Below are positions 16,740-26,056 of a DNA stretch of 64,000 nt, one piece after another. Under the pieces are notes generated by a model. It ran no database searches. It was not told the DNA's origin and saw only the letters and a program-made list of their open reading frames with translations. The translations under genes were made by a program, and so were the position numbers. The stretch lies in assembly GCA_964468125.1 (NCBI GenBank), contig CAYXVF010000007.1, positions 1-64,000 of the forward strand. The letters run 5' to 3'. This DNA comes from CAYXVF01 sp964468125 (GTDB taxonomy: Bacteria > Myxococcota > XYA12-FULL-58-9 > CAYXVF01). Positions within the stretch are counted from its first letter, which is position 1. Each line of letters starts with the position of its first letter.

Positions 16740-18233
16740 ATGCACTCGAGCACACGAACCGGAAAGACCCGGCGCTGGTTTCTCGGAAGCAGCGCGGCCC
16801 TTGCCGCTTGCGCCCGCGCCCCGGCGACGAGAGCGCGGCCGCAAGTGCCTTTCGGAGCCCAAGTGGGCGACCTCAACCGCGACCGGGCGGTGTTTTGGAG
16901 CAAGTGCGACCGCCCGGCAACGCTCGTCGTGGAATGGAGCACGCGCGAGAACGGTCCCCGCGAGCGCGTGGAGGCCCAGGCCACCGCGGCTCGGGATCAT
17001 GTCGCCAAAGCGATGCTGAAGGATCTCCCGCCCGGACAGACCGTGACCTACCGCGCCTGGTTCGATGACGGCCTCGCGAGCGAGCCCGTGGTCGGCACGT
17101 TCAATGTGCCCGCCCCCGACGCATCGACCCGAATCGTCTGGGGTGGCGACGTGTGCGGCCAGGGCTACGGCATCGGACCGGACGGCTACGCGATTTTTGA
17201 CACGATGGCGCGGACAGAGCCGGACCTGTTCATCCACTCCGGTGACGCGATCTACGCCGACATTCCCCTCGAGCCCGAAGTCGCCCTGGCGGACGGGAGC
17301 CTCTGGCGCAACCTCGAGACAGCGGGCAAAGAGAAGGTCGCCGAGACTCTCGACGAGTTTCGCGCACAGTTCGCCTATAACTTGCGCGATCGCCACTACC
17401 GAGCGTTCCTCGCCCGAACTCCGATGGTCGCCCAGTGGGACGACCACGAGACTCACAACAACTGGTGGCCCGGACAGACACTCAAAGACGATCGCTACCG
17501 GGAGCGCAGCGTCGACGTGCTCTCCGCGCGCGCCCGTCGAGCATTTCACGAGTACATGCCGACCCGCGAGCGGCGAGAAGGGGTCGGGCTTCAGCGGGTG
17601 ATTCACTACGGACCGGTCGACATCTATGTGGTCGATCTGCGCTCCTTTCGCTCCATGAACGACGCGAATCTTCAGCCCAATGGCGCAGCGGCATTCGGAG
17701 GCCGACAGCTTGCCTGGCTCGAGGAGCGCATCGCCCGGTCGAAGGCGCGCTGGAAAGTCATCGCTTGCGACATGCCACTGAGTCTCTTGATTCCGGACGG
17801 CAAGAGCGCTTGGGAGGGGATCGCAAACGGCCACGGCGGTGCGCCACTCGGGCGCGAGCTCGAGCTGGCGTCGCTCCTCTCGGGACTGAAGGCACGCGAG
17901 GTCAAAAATGTGGTGTGGGTCACCGCGGACGTGCACTACTGCGCAGCCCACCACTACGATCCGGAGCGGGCGATCTTTCGCGACTTCGACCCGTTTTGGG
18001 AGCTCGTTGCCGGGCCACTCCATGCGGGAACCTTTGGCCCGAATCCGCTAGATCCGACCTTCGGCCCCGAGGCGGTCTTCGAGAAGGGGGCGGGCGACGC
18101 GCCCAACGCGCCCCCGAGCGCGGGACTGCAGTTCTTTGGCCAGCTCGACGTGCGCTCCAGCGGTGAGCTCGAAGTCGCGCTGCGCGACCGAGGCGGAGCG
18201 CGGCTGTGGTCACGGGTCCTCGAACCGCTCTGA
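16740..18233 (+). CDS. phoD: PhoD-type alkaline phosphatase/phosphodiesterase, Tat-exported
   Basis: Protein of 497 residues from ATG 16740. The Tat signal has RRWFLGSS at residues 11-18, and the hydrophobic part ends in LAAC (Cys24), so it may be a Tat lipoprotein. A PhoD N-terminal domain (QVPFGAQVGDLNRDRAVFWSKCDRPATLVVEWST, a fibronectin-like fold) is followed by the metallophosphatase domain. Its metal and active-site motifs are WGGDVCGQGYG, LFIHSGDAIYAD, MVAQWDDHETHNNW, IDIYVVDLRSFR and VKNVVWVTADVHYCAAHHYDP. The enzyme hydrolyses phosphate mono- or diesters outside the inner membrane and usually serves phosphate acquisition. No clear Pho-box was found upstream, though I could not search systematically. 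The gene is monocistronic, between the Cys-rich lipoprotein and the MMPL exporter. Confidence 0.93.
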   Translation: MHSSTRTGKTRRWFLGSSAALAACARAPATRARPQVPFGAQVGDLNRDRAVFWSKCDRPATLVVEWSTRENGPRERVEAQATAARDHVAKAMLKDLPPGQTVTYRAWFDDGLASEPVVGTFNVPAPDASTRIVWGGDVCGQGYGIGPDGYAIFDTMARTEPDLFIHSGDAIYADIPLEPEVALADGSLWRNLETAGKEKVAETLDEFRAQFAYNLRDRHYRAFLARTPMVAQWDDHETHNNWWPGQTLKDDRYRERSVDVLSARARRAFHEYMPTRERREGVGLQRVIHYGPVDIYVVDLRSFRSMNDANLQPNGAAAFGGRQLAWLEERIARSKARWKVIACDMPLSLLIPDGKSAWEGIANGHGGAPLGRELELASLLSGLKAREVKNVVWVTADVHYCAAHHYDPERAIFRDFDPFWELVAGPLHAGTFGPNPLDPTFGPEAVFEKGAGDAPNAPPSAGLQFFGQLDVRSSGELEVALRDRGGARLWSRVLEPL

Positions 18234-18358
18234 GCGGACGTTCGGCGGCTCCGAGGCCTGGGGCGTCCGTAGGGTCTGGTGACAGATCTCGCCCGTCCCG
18301 GGGTTTTGGTGCCGATGCTCTGGCCTGAACGCCTTCTTTGGTTTAGGGGGCGCCGGTG

Positions 18359-20893
18359 ATGGACGACGCTCCTTCCGGGCGCTTGCTCGCGCTCTCCCGC
18401 CGATACGTCGACTGGCTCGCGCCCCGGGCCACGGCCGTGCTCGTCGCGAGCCTCTTGCTGACCCTCGTCGGCGGAGTTCTCGCCTCGAAGCTGCAGGTGC
18501 GCGGCAGCTTTGCGGATCTCCTTCCGCCGGATCGCCCCTCGGTCAAAGCGCTCGACGAGGTGCAGACACGCATCGAGGTCTTGGGCTCCCTCTATGTCGC
18601 GGTGGAACACGCCGACGAAGACAAACGTCGCGACGCGATCCGGTTCATCGAACGAGCGCTCGGCGACCTCGACAGTGAGCTCATCGGCTCGGTGGAGTCG
18701 GACCCGCTCCCGACCGCCTCATACCTGTGGAACAACCGCTTCCTGTTCGTCTCCCTCGATGACCTTCAAGAAGCCCTCGCCCGACTCCCGGAGTTCATCG
18801 AGGAGCGCCGCAAGAAAGCGAACCCGCTCCTCCTCGACTTCGAGGACGAAAAAGAATCGGACGCGGAGCAGGAGGCCGAGCGGGACCGCCTCGAGCGAAT
18901 GAAGGAGCGCCTCGACCGCGCCGAGTACCGCTACGAGAGCGCCAAGAATGGCTACGTCTCCGAGGACGGCGCGTTCCAGGTCATCGTCATCCGTACGAGC
19001 TTTGAGAGCTCGAAGACGAGCAGCGGTCGCAAGCTCGTGCGCGCGGTGCGCGGCGTGGTCAAAGAGGCTCGCGGCAAATTCCCCGAGGCACGCTTCGGCA
19101 TTACCGGTGACGTGATCACCACGATGCAGGAGCAGGAGTCGATCATTCGAGGCATGGCGACCGCCGCGGGGATCACCGTGCTCTTGGTGATGATTTCTCT
19201 CGTCCTCTACTACCGCGCGCTCCGGGCGGTGTGGTGGATCCTCGCAGGTCTCACGGTCGGATCCGTGGTGACCTTCGGCGCCGCCGAGCTCATCATCGGC
19301 CACCTCAACGTCGCCTCCGCGTTCCTCGCAGCGATTGTCGTAGGCAACGGGATCAACCCGAACATCATCCTGATCGCCCGCTTCCGCGAGGAGTACGGTG
19401 ACGGCGGCTCCGACCGGGAGGCTCTCGTGCGTGCTATCGCCGGAGCCTTCCGCGGCACCGTCGCCGCATCGCTCACCGCCGGCGTCGCCTACGCTTCGCT
19501 CATCGCCACGGAGTTTCGGGGCTTTCGCGATTTCGGAATCATCGGCTCCCTCGGCATGGCGCTGTGCTGGGTGGCGGCGTTCACCGTAGTGCCGGCGCTC
19601 GTGTTGCGCTTTGGCGGCAAGGGAGAGACGAACTGGTCCGAGGGCGAGAGTTGGGGCGTGGCCCTCTCAAAGCTGCTCCCGCAGCGGCGCTATGGCCTGG
19701 TTCTCGCCACGGGCGCGATCCTGAGTGTCCTTTCCATTTCGCAGACCTATCGCTTCATCGCCGGTGACCCGCTCGAAGAAGACTGGCGGAAGCTGCGTTC
19801 GAGCTCCTCGGACCTGCAAGAGACGCGCTACTGGAACGAGCGCATGAAGGCCGAGCTCGTCAACGCCCCGAACAAGTATCTTGCCGGCCGCTTTCTCATC
19901 GCCGCGGAGAGCGCGGAGGACGCCTCGGCGATTCGCGACGCGCTCAAACCCTACGCTGGCGAAAGCGCGCCGGACGATAAACGGCTCCTCGCCTACATGC
20001 GCGGCTACGACGACGCCGTCCCGCGTGACCAGGAGAAGAAGCTCGAGGTGCTCGCCGAGATCCGAAGCACCATCGACGAGGTCATGGGCAAGGTGCCACG
20101 AAAAGACCGGCCAATGATGCGGAAGCTCAGGCCTTCGGCAGGCCTCGACGCGATCCGCCCGGAGGAAATTCCTCCGGAGCTCACGAAAGCGTTTGTCGAG
20201 ACCGACGGGCAGATCGGGCGCACGTTGGTCGCCGCCCTCGATGAACGCTTCGACCACTGGAACGTCGTGCAGCTCGTCGATTTCGTCGAGCGCTTCCGAA
20301 AGATCGAGCTTCCGCGCGAAGCGGTGATCGGGGGACAAGCCTTCGTGTTCGCCGACATGGTCGCTTCGATGACTCGAGATGGTCCGATCGCCTCCGCCCT
20401 CGCGATGATCGGCTCGTTCCTGGCGGTGCTGCTGATCGTCGGCATGCGCTGGCATGGCGTCGTCACCCTCGCCTGCGCGGGCCTCGGCACCCTCGCCATG
20501 ATCGCCATCGCCTCGGCCCTCGGCGTGAAATTGAACTTCCTCGACTTCATCGCGCTTCCGCTGACGATCGGAATCGGAGTCGACTATGCCGCCAACATCG
20601 CGGCCCGCGATCAGCAAGACAATCCCTCCAACCCACGCCACTTGCTCGCCACTACCGGCGGGGCGGTGTTTTTGTGCTCGCTCACCACGACGATCGGCTA
20701 CGGTTCGCTGCTGCTGTCGGACAATTCGGGGATCCGCTCCTTTGGCCTTGCGGCGATCATCGGTGAGATCGCTTGCGGTGTCGTGGCGTTGATCGGTGCC
20801 CCGGTGGTCTTCGCCTGGTTGCGCCGTCACGGGCGTTTGCCGGCGAGCGCACCCCTGCCTGCGGCCGCCGAGCCTACTCGCGAAAGCGCTTGA
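18359..20893 (+). CDS. MMPL/RND-superfamily exporter
   Basis: Protein of 844 residues from ATG 18359; the TAGGGGG at 18344-18350 is well spaced for this start. RND layout with two repeats. After helix TM1 (ATAVLVASLLLTLVGGVLAS) comes a periplasmic loop of about 220 residues, which contains a charged helical insertion (EKESDAEQEAERDRLERMKERLDRAEYRYE region). It is followed by five helices with GNGINPNIILIARFREEYG, the SSD-type segment. The second repeat has LNFLDFIALPLTIGIGVDYAANIAARDQQD and LCSLTTTIGYGSLLLSDNSGIRSFG, the usual MMPL signatures. Such proteins export lipids, hopanoids or other hydrophobic compounds. No periplasmic adaptor or outer-membrane partner is adjacent. The 3' end overlaps the convergent neighbour by 20 bases. 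Confidence 0.9.
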   Translation: MDDAPSGRLLALSRRYVDWLAPRATAVLVASLLLTLVGGVLASKLQVRGSFADLLPPDRPSVKALDEVQTRIEVLGSLYVAVEHADEDKRRDAIRFIERALGDLDSELIGSVESDPLPTASYLWNNRFLFVSLDDLQEALARLPEFIEERRKKANPLLLDFEDEKESDAEQEAERDRLERMKERLDRAEYRYESAKNGYVSEDGAFQVIVIRTSFESSKTSSGRKLVRAVRGVVKEARGKFPEARFGITGDVITTMQEQESIIRGMATAAGITVLLVMISLVLYYRALRAVWWILAGLTVGSVVTFGAAELIIGHLNVASAFLAAIVVGNGINPNIILIARFREEYGDGGSDREALVRAIAGAFRGTVAASLTAGVAYASLIATEFRGFRDFGIIGSLGMALCWVAAFTVVPALVLRFGGKGETNWSEGESWGVALSKLLPQRRYGLVLATGAILSVLSISQTYRFIAGDPLEEDWRKLRSSSSDLQETRYWNERMKAELVNAPNKYLAGRFLIAAESAEDASAIRDALKPYAGESAPDDKRLLAYMRGYDDAVPRDQEKKLEVLAEIRSTIDEVMGKVPRKDRPMMRKLRPSAGLDAIRPEEIPPELTKAFVETDGQIGRTLVAALDERFDHWNVVQLVDFVERFRKIELPREAVIGGQAFVFADMVASMTRDGPIASALAMIGSFLAVLLIVGMRWHGVVTLACAGLGTLAMIAIASALGVKLNFLDFIALPLTIGIGVDYAANIAARDQQDNPSNPRHLLATTGGAVFLCSLTTTIGYGSLLLSDNSGIRSFGLAAIIGEIACGVVALIGAPVVFAWLRRHGRLPASAPLPAAAEPTRESA

Positions 20894-22322
20894 AGAAGGT
20901 TTCCTGGGCCGGATCGTGCCCTTTACGCTCCGTATGACCGTAGTGGCGCACGTGGTCGCCGAACCAGCTCGGAATGAAGTCGCTGTCTGCGAGCACATTC
21001 GCCACGCCTTCGTGAGTGACGCCGTCCATGACCACGTCCACGCGATAGAGCGGCATGCCGGGGCGAATACGCCGTGCGATTTCCCAGCGAACGTCCGTGC
21101 AGAGGTAGATCGCCTTGCGCGCTTCGTCGCTCGGCCGGTCGAGGCGGAGGACCACGTCCCGACCCTCTCGTCGAACGGGCCAAGCCTCGGCGGTCGCAAC
21201 GCCGCCGCCGTCCTTGCGAATGCGCACCGGAAACGGCTGCCCTGGCGGCAAATACTCCATGCCGCGCGGGAGGTGCACGCGGATCTCCTCGAGAGCGACG
21301 TCAACGACTTTGAGTGGCTCCTTCGAGCCCGGATAGGTCACCTCGATCCGGCCGTGTTTGTCTCGAATGGCTTCGCCCGACTTTCCATCGACCGCGAGGG
21401 TCTCCAGGGGGGCGAGCCAGCGCGTACTGAGCTCCGAGTTGGGGACGAGGCGAACCTCGTCGGCGACCGGTGCCGCGGCGTCGAAACGACCGCCCTGGTG
21501 ATAGCGAAACATGTGATGGGCCGGACGGACGCCACTCTCGGCGGTGAGGCCGAAGATCCAATTCAGCGCTTTAAAGCGGGTCGGCGTATGCGCGTCGGGC
21601 TCCGCGCGGGTTGAGAGAGGTTTGCCGAAGAAGTCGAAGGTGTCGGTCTGCGAGCCCGGGCCCGTGAGCATCAGTAGGTTTGCCGACTCTACCCCGTTCG
21701 CGTTCGGGCCCAGGGGAATGCCGAGGGCCGCGCCGACCACGTTCGTGTCCTGCCCAGCGCCGAGGGACATGCGAAAATCGCCGACGCCGCCGGACGCGAA
21801 GATCCCTGCGGCAACTCGCTTCGCCGGATCGCTCGACGGCACGAAGCGGATCTTTCCGGAGACCCCGCGGTCGTGCATGTTCTTCTCGCGGGGGATCAGC
21901 GCGGCTTTCTGCATCGACGGCTCGAAAGTTACCCCCATGCCTGCGACGTCGAAGAGCACCTGAGGGTTCGAGGTGATGCCGTGTTTTCCCATGGCGGCTA
22001 GGGCACCGCTGTGGGCTGTGCGAACCGTGTAGTGCCAGAGCGCTTCGTTCTTCTCGGGACCCGAAAGCGCAGCGAAGGAATCGAAATAAGGCAGGGGCAC
22101 CTCCGTCGGCCACTGATTGCCCGGCACGACGAGGTCGTGACCGAGAGGGCCGATCGCGGGGAGTCCGAACTGCTGCCGGAGGGGCACCTGCATCTCAGGG
22201 GCGGGGCGATCGCGAAACAGGCCGCCAAGCACCTGCCCCCAGCTCGGAACGCTCGGCGTCCCGTCGTGGGCGATGGGCATCGAAGGAAAGAATCGCGATC
22301 CGGTGACCGGGCACTTGCTCAT
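20874..22322 (-). CDS. Conserved-looking protein of unknown function, possibly catalase-like
   Basis: Protein of 482 residues from ATG 22322. No signal peptide or membrane segment. The start MSKCPVTG is reminiscent of haem proteins. Around residues 150-250 the order of features (NMHDRGVSGKIRFV with a His, then GIFASGGVGDFRMSLGAGQ, then VVGAALGIPLGPN, then ESANLLMLTGP) loosely follows the distal-His, FRFSNG, GMAIK, DF-x-x-N-x-P order of the catalase superfamily. This is my inference from pattern and is weak: no proximal Tyr motif RxFxY was recognised. The second half (LEEIRVHLPRGMEYLPPGQPFPVRIRKDG) is beta-rich and unfamiliar. It is the last gene of a possible four-gene unit with the nitrilase, the flippase-like protein and the large membrane protein (gaps of about 60 bases). 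Confidence 0.7.
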   Translation of the reverse strand: MSKCPVTGSRFFPSMPIAHDGTPSVPSWGQVLGGLFRDRPAPEMQVPLRQQFGLPAIGPLGHDLVVPGNQWPTEVPLPYFDSFAALSGPEKNEALWHYTVRTAHSGALAAMGKHGITSNPQVLFDVAGMGVTFEPSMQKAALIPREKNMHDRGVSGKIRFVPSSDPAKRVAAGIFASGGVGDFRMSLGAGQDTNVVGAALGIPLGPNANGVESANLLMLTGPGSQTDTFDFFGKPLSTRAEPDAHTPTRFKALNWIFGLTAESGVRPAHHMFRYHQGGRFDAAAPVADEVRLVPNSELSTRWLAPLETLAVDGKSGEAIRDKHGRIEVTYPGSKEPLKVVDVALEEIRVHLPRGMEYLPPGQPFPVRIRKDGGGVATAEAWPVRREGRDVVLRLDRPSDEARKAIYLCTDVRWEIARRIRPGMPLYRVDVVMDGVTHEGVANVLADSDFIPSWFGDHVRHYGHTERKGHDPAQETFFKRFRE

Positions 22323-22381
22323 AGACCCAGGATATCGGCGCAAGAGGCGAGGTGTTGCCCCCACGGACCGGGCGGATGCGC

Positions 22382-23311
22382 TCAGGAAGCTCCGAGTGGC
22401 CCCATTTTCCTGCGATTGACCTGCAGCTCGAACACATCCGGCCGGGCGTAGTGGCCGACGACGTCGAAGTCGTACTTGCCCCGGGCGATCTCCGCCCCAT
22501 CGAGGTCCGCAAAGAGAACGGCGTCCTGCTCAAAGACAGGCTCTGCCAGCACCTCACCGAGGGGCGAGACGATGCAGCTTCCGCCGCGAATCAACAGGAT
22601 CTCCGGGTCGTCGCCCTGGATCGGTGCGTAGTCCTCCGGACCGTCGGAGCGGCGCAGGTGCTGGCACGCGCTCAGGACGAAACAACGGCCTTCGAGAGCA
22701 ACCGTGCGCATGAGAGGCAGCCAGCTGTCCCGGTCGTCTACCGTCGGCGCGCAATAGAGCTCCACGCCCTGGCCATAGAGTGTCAAGCGTAGCTGGGGCA
22801 TGAAGTTCTCCCAGCAAATTGCGCTGCCCACCCGACCGATGGCGGTTTCGGCGACGTTCAGCGTGGAGCCGTCGCCAAACCCCCAGACCACCCGCTCGAG
22901 GGCGGTCGGCATGAGCTTGCGCCGGAGATTCATGAGCCGGCCCCGGTCGTCGAAGGTGAGCGCGCTGCAGTAGAGCGTACCGCCGTCTCGCTCGATCACC
23001 CCTACGACTCCGTGGAGCTGATGCTCGGCAAACGATTCGCCCACGCGCGCGAGCTCGGGGCCCTCGAGCTCCACCGCCGAGTCAAAATAGCGTCGAAACC
23101 ACTCGCGCCCTTCCGATGAGCGCATGCCCATGCGGGCACCAAAATCGATGCCTTTGGGGTAGCCACCAATGAATGCTTCCGGGAACACGACGAGCTCGGC
23201 GCCCCCTTTGGCGGCGGTGGCGAGATGCGCCGCGAATCGCTCGAGGGTCTTTGGTGTATCGAAGAGCGCGGAACCCGCCTGAACGACCGCCGCGCGGAGA
23301 CTGTTCTTCAT
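22382..23311 (-). CDS. Nitrilase family carbon-nitrogen hydrolase
   Basis: Protein of 309 residues. The catalytic triad of the superfamily is complete: Glu45 in FPEAFIGGYPKG, Lys132 in NLRRKLMPTALERVVWGFGDGS, and Cys166 in VGSAICWENFMPQLR. The extended lysine motif KLMPTALERVVWGFGDGS and CWENFMP are those of true nitrilases (branch 1; nitriles to carboxylic acids), not of amidases. This narrows the reaction to nitrile or cyanide-derivative hydrolysis, although the natural substrate is unknown. It is cytoplasmic by lack of a signal. Downstream of the YbhN-like gene (63 bases) and upstream of the unknown 482-residue gene, in a likely operon. Confidence 0.92.
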   Translation of the reverse strand: MKNSLRAAVVQAGSALFDTPKTLERFAAHLATAAKGGAELVVFPEAFIGGYPKGIDFGARMGMRSSEGREWFRRYFDSAVELEGPELARVGESFAEHQLHGVVGVIERDGGTLYCSALTFDDRGRLMNLRRKLMPTALERVVWGFGDGSTLNVAETAIGRVGSAICWENFMPQLRLTLYGQGVELYCAPTVDDRDSWLPLMRTVALEGRCFVLSACQHLRRSDGPEDYAPIQGDDPEILLIRGGSCIVSPLGEVLAEPVFEQDAVLFADLDGAEIARGKYDFDVVGHYARPDVFELQVNRRKMGPLGAS

Positions 23312-23373
23312 GGCTCGACTCTATAGCGCAGCTCGAACGAGCGCTGCAGGATCCGAAGCGACGTCGCGAAGCC

Positions 23374-24381
23374 TCACGCCGGTTCGGCGGGCTCGGGGTC
23401 TTCGAGCGCGGCGCGGCGGCGCAGGCGACCGAGGACGTCCTCTTCCGCCCCCTTGACGAACACCAAGCCGATGAAACCAGGCAGCATATTGCTGATCAGC
23501 GACTGAATGAGCACCGCACTGACCGCGGCTCCTGGAGCAATGCCCGCGAGCGGCAAGATCTTGAGCCCGACCCACTCGCGAATGCCCACACCACCGACGG
23601 TGAGCGGCACCGCATCGGAGAGCTGGATCAAAGGAATGTAGGCGAGCGTCGCGGGGGAAACCTCGGCACCCACGGCCCACAGGAGCACGAAGAGCTGAGA
23701 GAAACGAAACACGCTGATCGCGAGGGTCACGCCGATGGCCTTCAACCAGCCCCGCGTACCGAGCCGTCGCATCATGTCGCGGGCGGACAAGAGCTTCCGA
23801 TCGAGCTTTTCGTTACCGATCAGCTGGGCGACCGGGTGCGCGACACGATGAGGGAAACGGGTCAACACCGCGATCACGAGCACCGCGACGACCCCCACCA
23901 CCACCGCTTTTGTCCCCCAGAGGACATAGAGGCCGGGGATGGCCCACAAGAGGGCCACCTGGGCTTCGACGAGAATGTCGATCAGCGTCAGACCGACGCC
24001 GGAGCTCACGCGGAGCCCGGGGATCATGAAGATCCGCGCGAATTCACCGATCTTGCTCGGCAGCACGATGCGTCCCGCCGCGGCCACGAGCAGCGACTTC
24101 AAAGCCGTGGGGTAGCGCATCTCCGGCACCGCCGCACGCACCAATACGAGCCAGCGCACGGGCTTGACCACGTTGAGCATCACGGTGAAGAGAACGGCCG
24201 AGGCCACGAGCCACAGGTTGGCATTGCGCAGAACGCGCCAGAGCTCCTCCGAGTCCACCTCGCGGAAAATCAGCCCGATGACCGCTGCGGTGATCGCCAC
24301 GCGCAGGAGCGTCTTCAGGGTCTTGGCTCCCCAAGAAGGCGCCGGGTTTTCCGGCTCGCCGGTGAGCGCGTCAGCAGCCAT
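23374..24381 (-). CDS. Flippase-like membrane protein (YbhN/UPF0104, MprF-type helices)
   Basis: Protein of 335 residues with about eight hydrophobic helices. The family pattern includes LLRVAITAAVIGLIFREVD at the start, NVVKPVRWLVLVRAA, the conserved GRIVLPSKIGEFARIFMIPG segment (commonly the hydrophilic loop with PxRxGE), and SDAVPLTVGGVGIREWVGL near the C-terminus, which is the diagnostic P-x-x-x-G-G-x-G-x-R-E motif. Relatives are the membrane half of MprF and the AglD/YbhN group, which move lipids or lipid-linked products across the inner membrane. The start overlaps the end of the upstream membrane-protein gene by 11 bases, a strong sign of joint expression. Confidence 0.87.
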   Translation of the reverse strand: MAADALTGEPENPAPSWGAKTLKTLLRVAITAAVIGLIFREVDSEELWRVLRNANLWLVASAVLFTVMLNVVKPVRWLVLVRAAVPEMRYPTALKSLLVAAAGRIVLPSKIGEFARIFMIPGLRVSSGVGLTLIDILVEAQVALLWAIPGLYVLWGTKAVVVGVVAVLVIAVLTRFPHRVAHPVAQLIGNEKLDRKLLSARDMMRRLGTRGWLKAIGVTLAISVFRFSQLFVLLWAVGAEVSPATLAYIPLIQLSDAVPLTVGGVGIREWVGLKILPLAGIAPGAAVSAVLIQSLISNMLPGFIGLVFVKGAEEDVLGRLRRRAALEDPEPAEPA

Positions 24382-26056
24382 AGAGCTCTTTCGCCTGGGT
24401 GACCATCCACTCGGGCACGTTCACGAGCTTGCCCTGAGCCCGAATGAGGACCATCGCATCGACTTCTTTCTCATCCAGCTCTGTCACTTCTTCCGAGATC
24501 GCTTCGATCGGGAAGGACAAGAGCTTCTTGTGGGTGAACTCGTGACGGACCTCTCCATCCCAGTACTGCTCGTGATACCAGACTTCAACCTCGGCCGCGG
24601 GCTCCTGGCCCCGATAGCGCGGCAAATCGCCCCAGTAGTAGAACTGGCCGCCCGGAGCCTTGAGCCATCGGAGCGCCTTCGGAAAGACGAACTTGCGCCT
24701 GCCCTCGTTGATCCGCCCGAGAAACCGCTTGAGGTACGTGATGTGCTGCTCGGTCTGCTTCGGCTCCAGAACCGAAATGGCAAAATCACGACGGATATCA
24801 TCGATCACGGCCGGATTCTCGCGCACTTCACGGATCCGGTCGCGCAGGTCACGCTTCCAGACCTCACCGAGGTGATAGGTGAAAACCGGCTCGTCGATCA
24901 TGAAACAGCCGTGCACGCGGCCGTAGAGCCGCTCGTGGGGGCACATGAAGTTGTTGTGCAAGCCGTAGAGCTGGCCGCTCGCGCCGCGCACGATCCATTG
25001 CACACGCTGGGTGAGTGGCGTGTCCCACCATCCGAGGGGTGTTGGCGCCCAGAGCCGCCCACGCAGCGGGAAGAGGCCCATCAGGAAGACGCCGCCCAGG
25101 AAGGGCCACAGGCCGAAGGCCGCGTCCACCACCACCGGATCCATCACGTAGATCAACCAGATCGACAGGGCGTTCGTAACGATCCACTCCCAAAAGAAGA
25201 TTCCCGTCGTGAGGAAGACGCCGACGTGAAAGCAGCTGAGGGTGAACAGCAACGCGAGCGCGAGCATCGGATCCAACAACACGAGCGGCACCAGGCCTTC
25301 GGCGACAAAGGTGACGACCTGCAGTGGACTCTCGACCTTCTTGCATACGGCGACAAAGCGCTTCCAAAGCGACTCAGGGAGAAAGCGCGCCCAGCCCCAG
25401 ACGTAAGCCGATGCCACGACGTGATGCAGCTTGTTCTCGGTCATCCAGGAGTACCACTTGGGCCCGAGCAGGCCCTTTGCGACCGCCGTGATGACGTAGT
25501 GCGAGCCGATCATCATGAAGAGCAGGAGCAGGAAGCCGCTCGTGGTCTCCGGCCCGTAGCCAAAGGGTGTCATCGCCGTGGCCGCGACGATGAAAGCGAC
25601 CGCGAGCTGCATGGCGCGCAAGGGAAGCGTGCCGTGGTGTTTCCAGCCATGAAACGGAGTGGTGATGATCTGAAGCTGAAGGGCGATCCAGAGCGGCGAG
25701 AACCAAGCGCCGACAGCCGTCGCGACCAAGAGCGCGCGCTCAGGCCAGTGGGCGCGATTCGCAGCGACGTCGATGTCTTCGGTGGCGGATTTCCAGGCGA
25801 GCATCACCGCTTGCACACAGGCGAAGATCTGCAGCGGGAAGGCTTCGTAGCTCACCTCCCAGGGAACGAAAACGGTTCCGGCGGCGACCCCGACGGTGAG
25901 TACGAGCGTCGAGGCGAGCTGCGGGATGCCGAGCGCTCCGAGCGCCTTGGACCACCACTGACGGCGAAAGAGCAGGTCGAGCAACCAGTAGGCCAGTAGG
26001 GTCGAGCCCGCGGAGAGCGGGAGGTCGAGTAACCAGTCGAGCTCTGAGACATTCAT
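24371..26056 (-). CDS. Large polytopic membrane protein, unknown (HTTM-like layout)
   Basis: Protein of 561 residues. The first about 350 residues hold about ten hydrophobic helices with short loops (PLWIALQLQIITTPFHGWKHHG, GFLLLLFMMIGSHYVITAVAKG, GVFLTTGIFFWEWIVTNALSIWLIYV), with several His near membrane ends (FHGWKHHG, KLHHVVASAYVWGWARF). The remaining about 210 residues are soluble, charged and aromatic-rich (FYYWGDLPRYRGQEP, VEVWYHEQYWDGEVRHEFTHKKLL). The layout, a helical bundle plus a hydrophilic C-terminal domain with buried His and Lys, recalls HTTM/vitamin K gamma-carboxylase-like proteins, but I see no decisive motif. First gene of the set with the flippase-like protein and the nitrilase. 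A lipid- or polyprenyl-modifying enzyme would fit, without proof. Confidence 0.75.
   Translation of the reverse strand: MNVSELDWLLDLPLSAGSTLLAYWLLDLLFRRQWWSKALGALGIPQLASTLVLTVGVAAGTVFVPWEVSYEAFPLQIFACVQAVMLAWKSATEDIDVAANRAHWPERALLVATAVGAWFSPLWIALQLQIITTPFHGWKHHGTLPLRAMQLAVAFIVAATAMTPFGYGPETTSGFLLLLFMMIGSHYVITAVAKGLLGPKWYSWMTENKLHHVVASAYVWGWARFLPESLWKRFVAVCKKVESPLQVVTFVAEGLVPLVLLDPMLALALLFTLSCFHVGVFLTTGIFFWEWIVTNALSIWLIYVMDPVVVDAAFGLWPFLGGVFLMGLFPLRGRLWAPTPLGWWDTPLTQRVQWIVRGASGQLYGLHNNFMCPHERLYGRVHGCFMIDEPVFTYHLGEVWKRDLRDRIREVRENPAVIDDIRRDFAISVLEPKQTEQHITYLKRFLGRINEGRRKFVFPKALRWLKAPGGQFYYWGDLPRYRGQEPAAEVEVWYHEQYWDGEVRHEFTHKKLLSFPIEAISEEVTELDEKEVDAMVLIRAQGKLVNVPEWMVTQAKELYGC

Noticed and set aside
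19667..21304. 545-residue minus-strand ORF opposite the MMPL exporter
   Set aside because: Low-complexity charged translation, antisense to well-conserved RND motifs and overlapping the 482-residue gene in another frame.
23173..24402. 409-residue plus-strand ORF opposite the flippase-like gene
   Set aside because: Asp/His/Glu-rich antisense shadow without motif.
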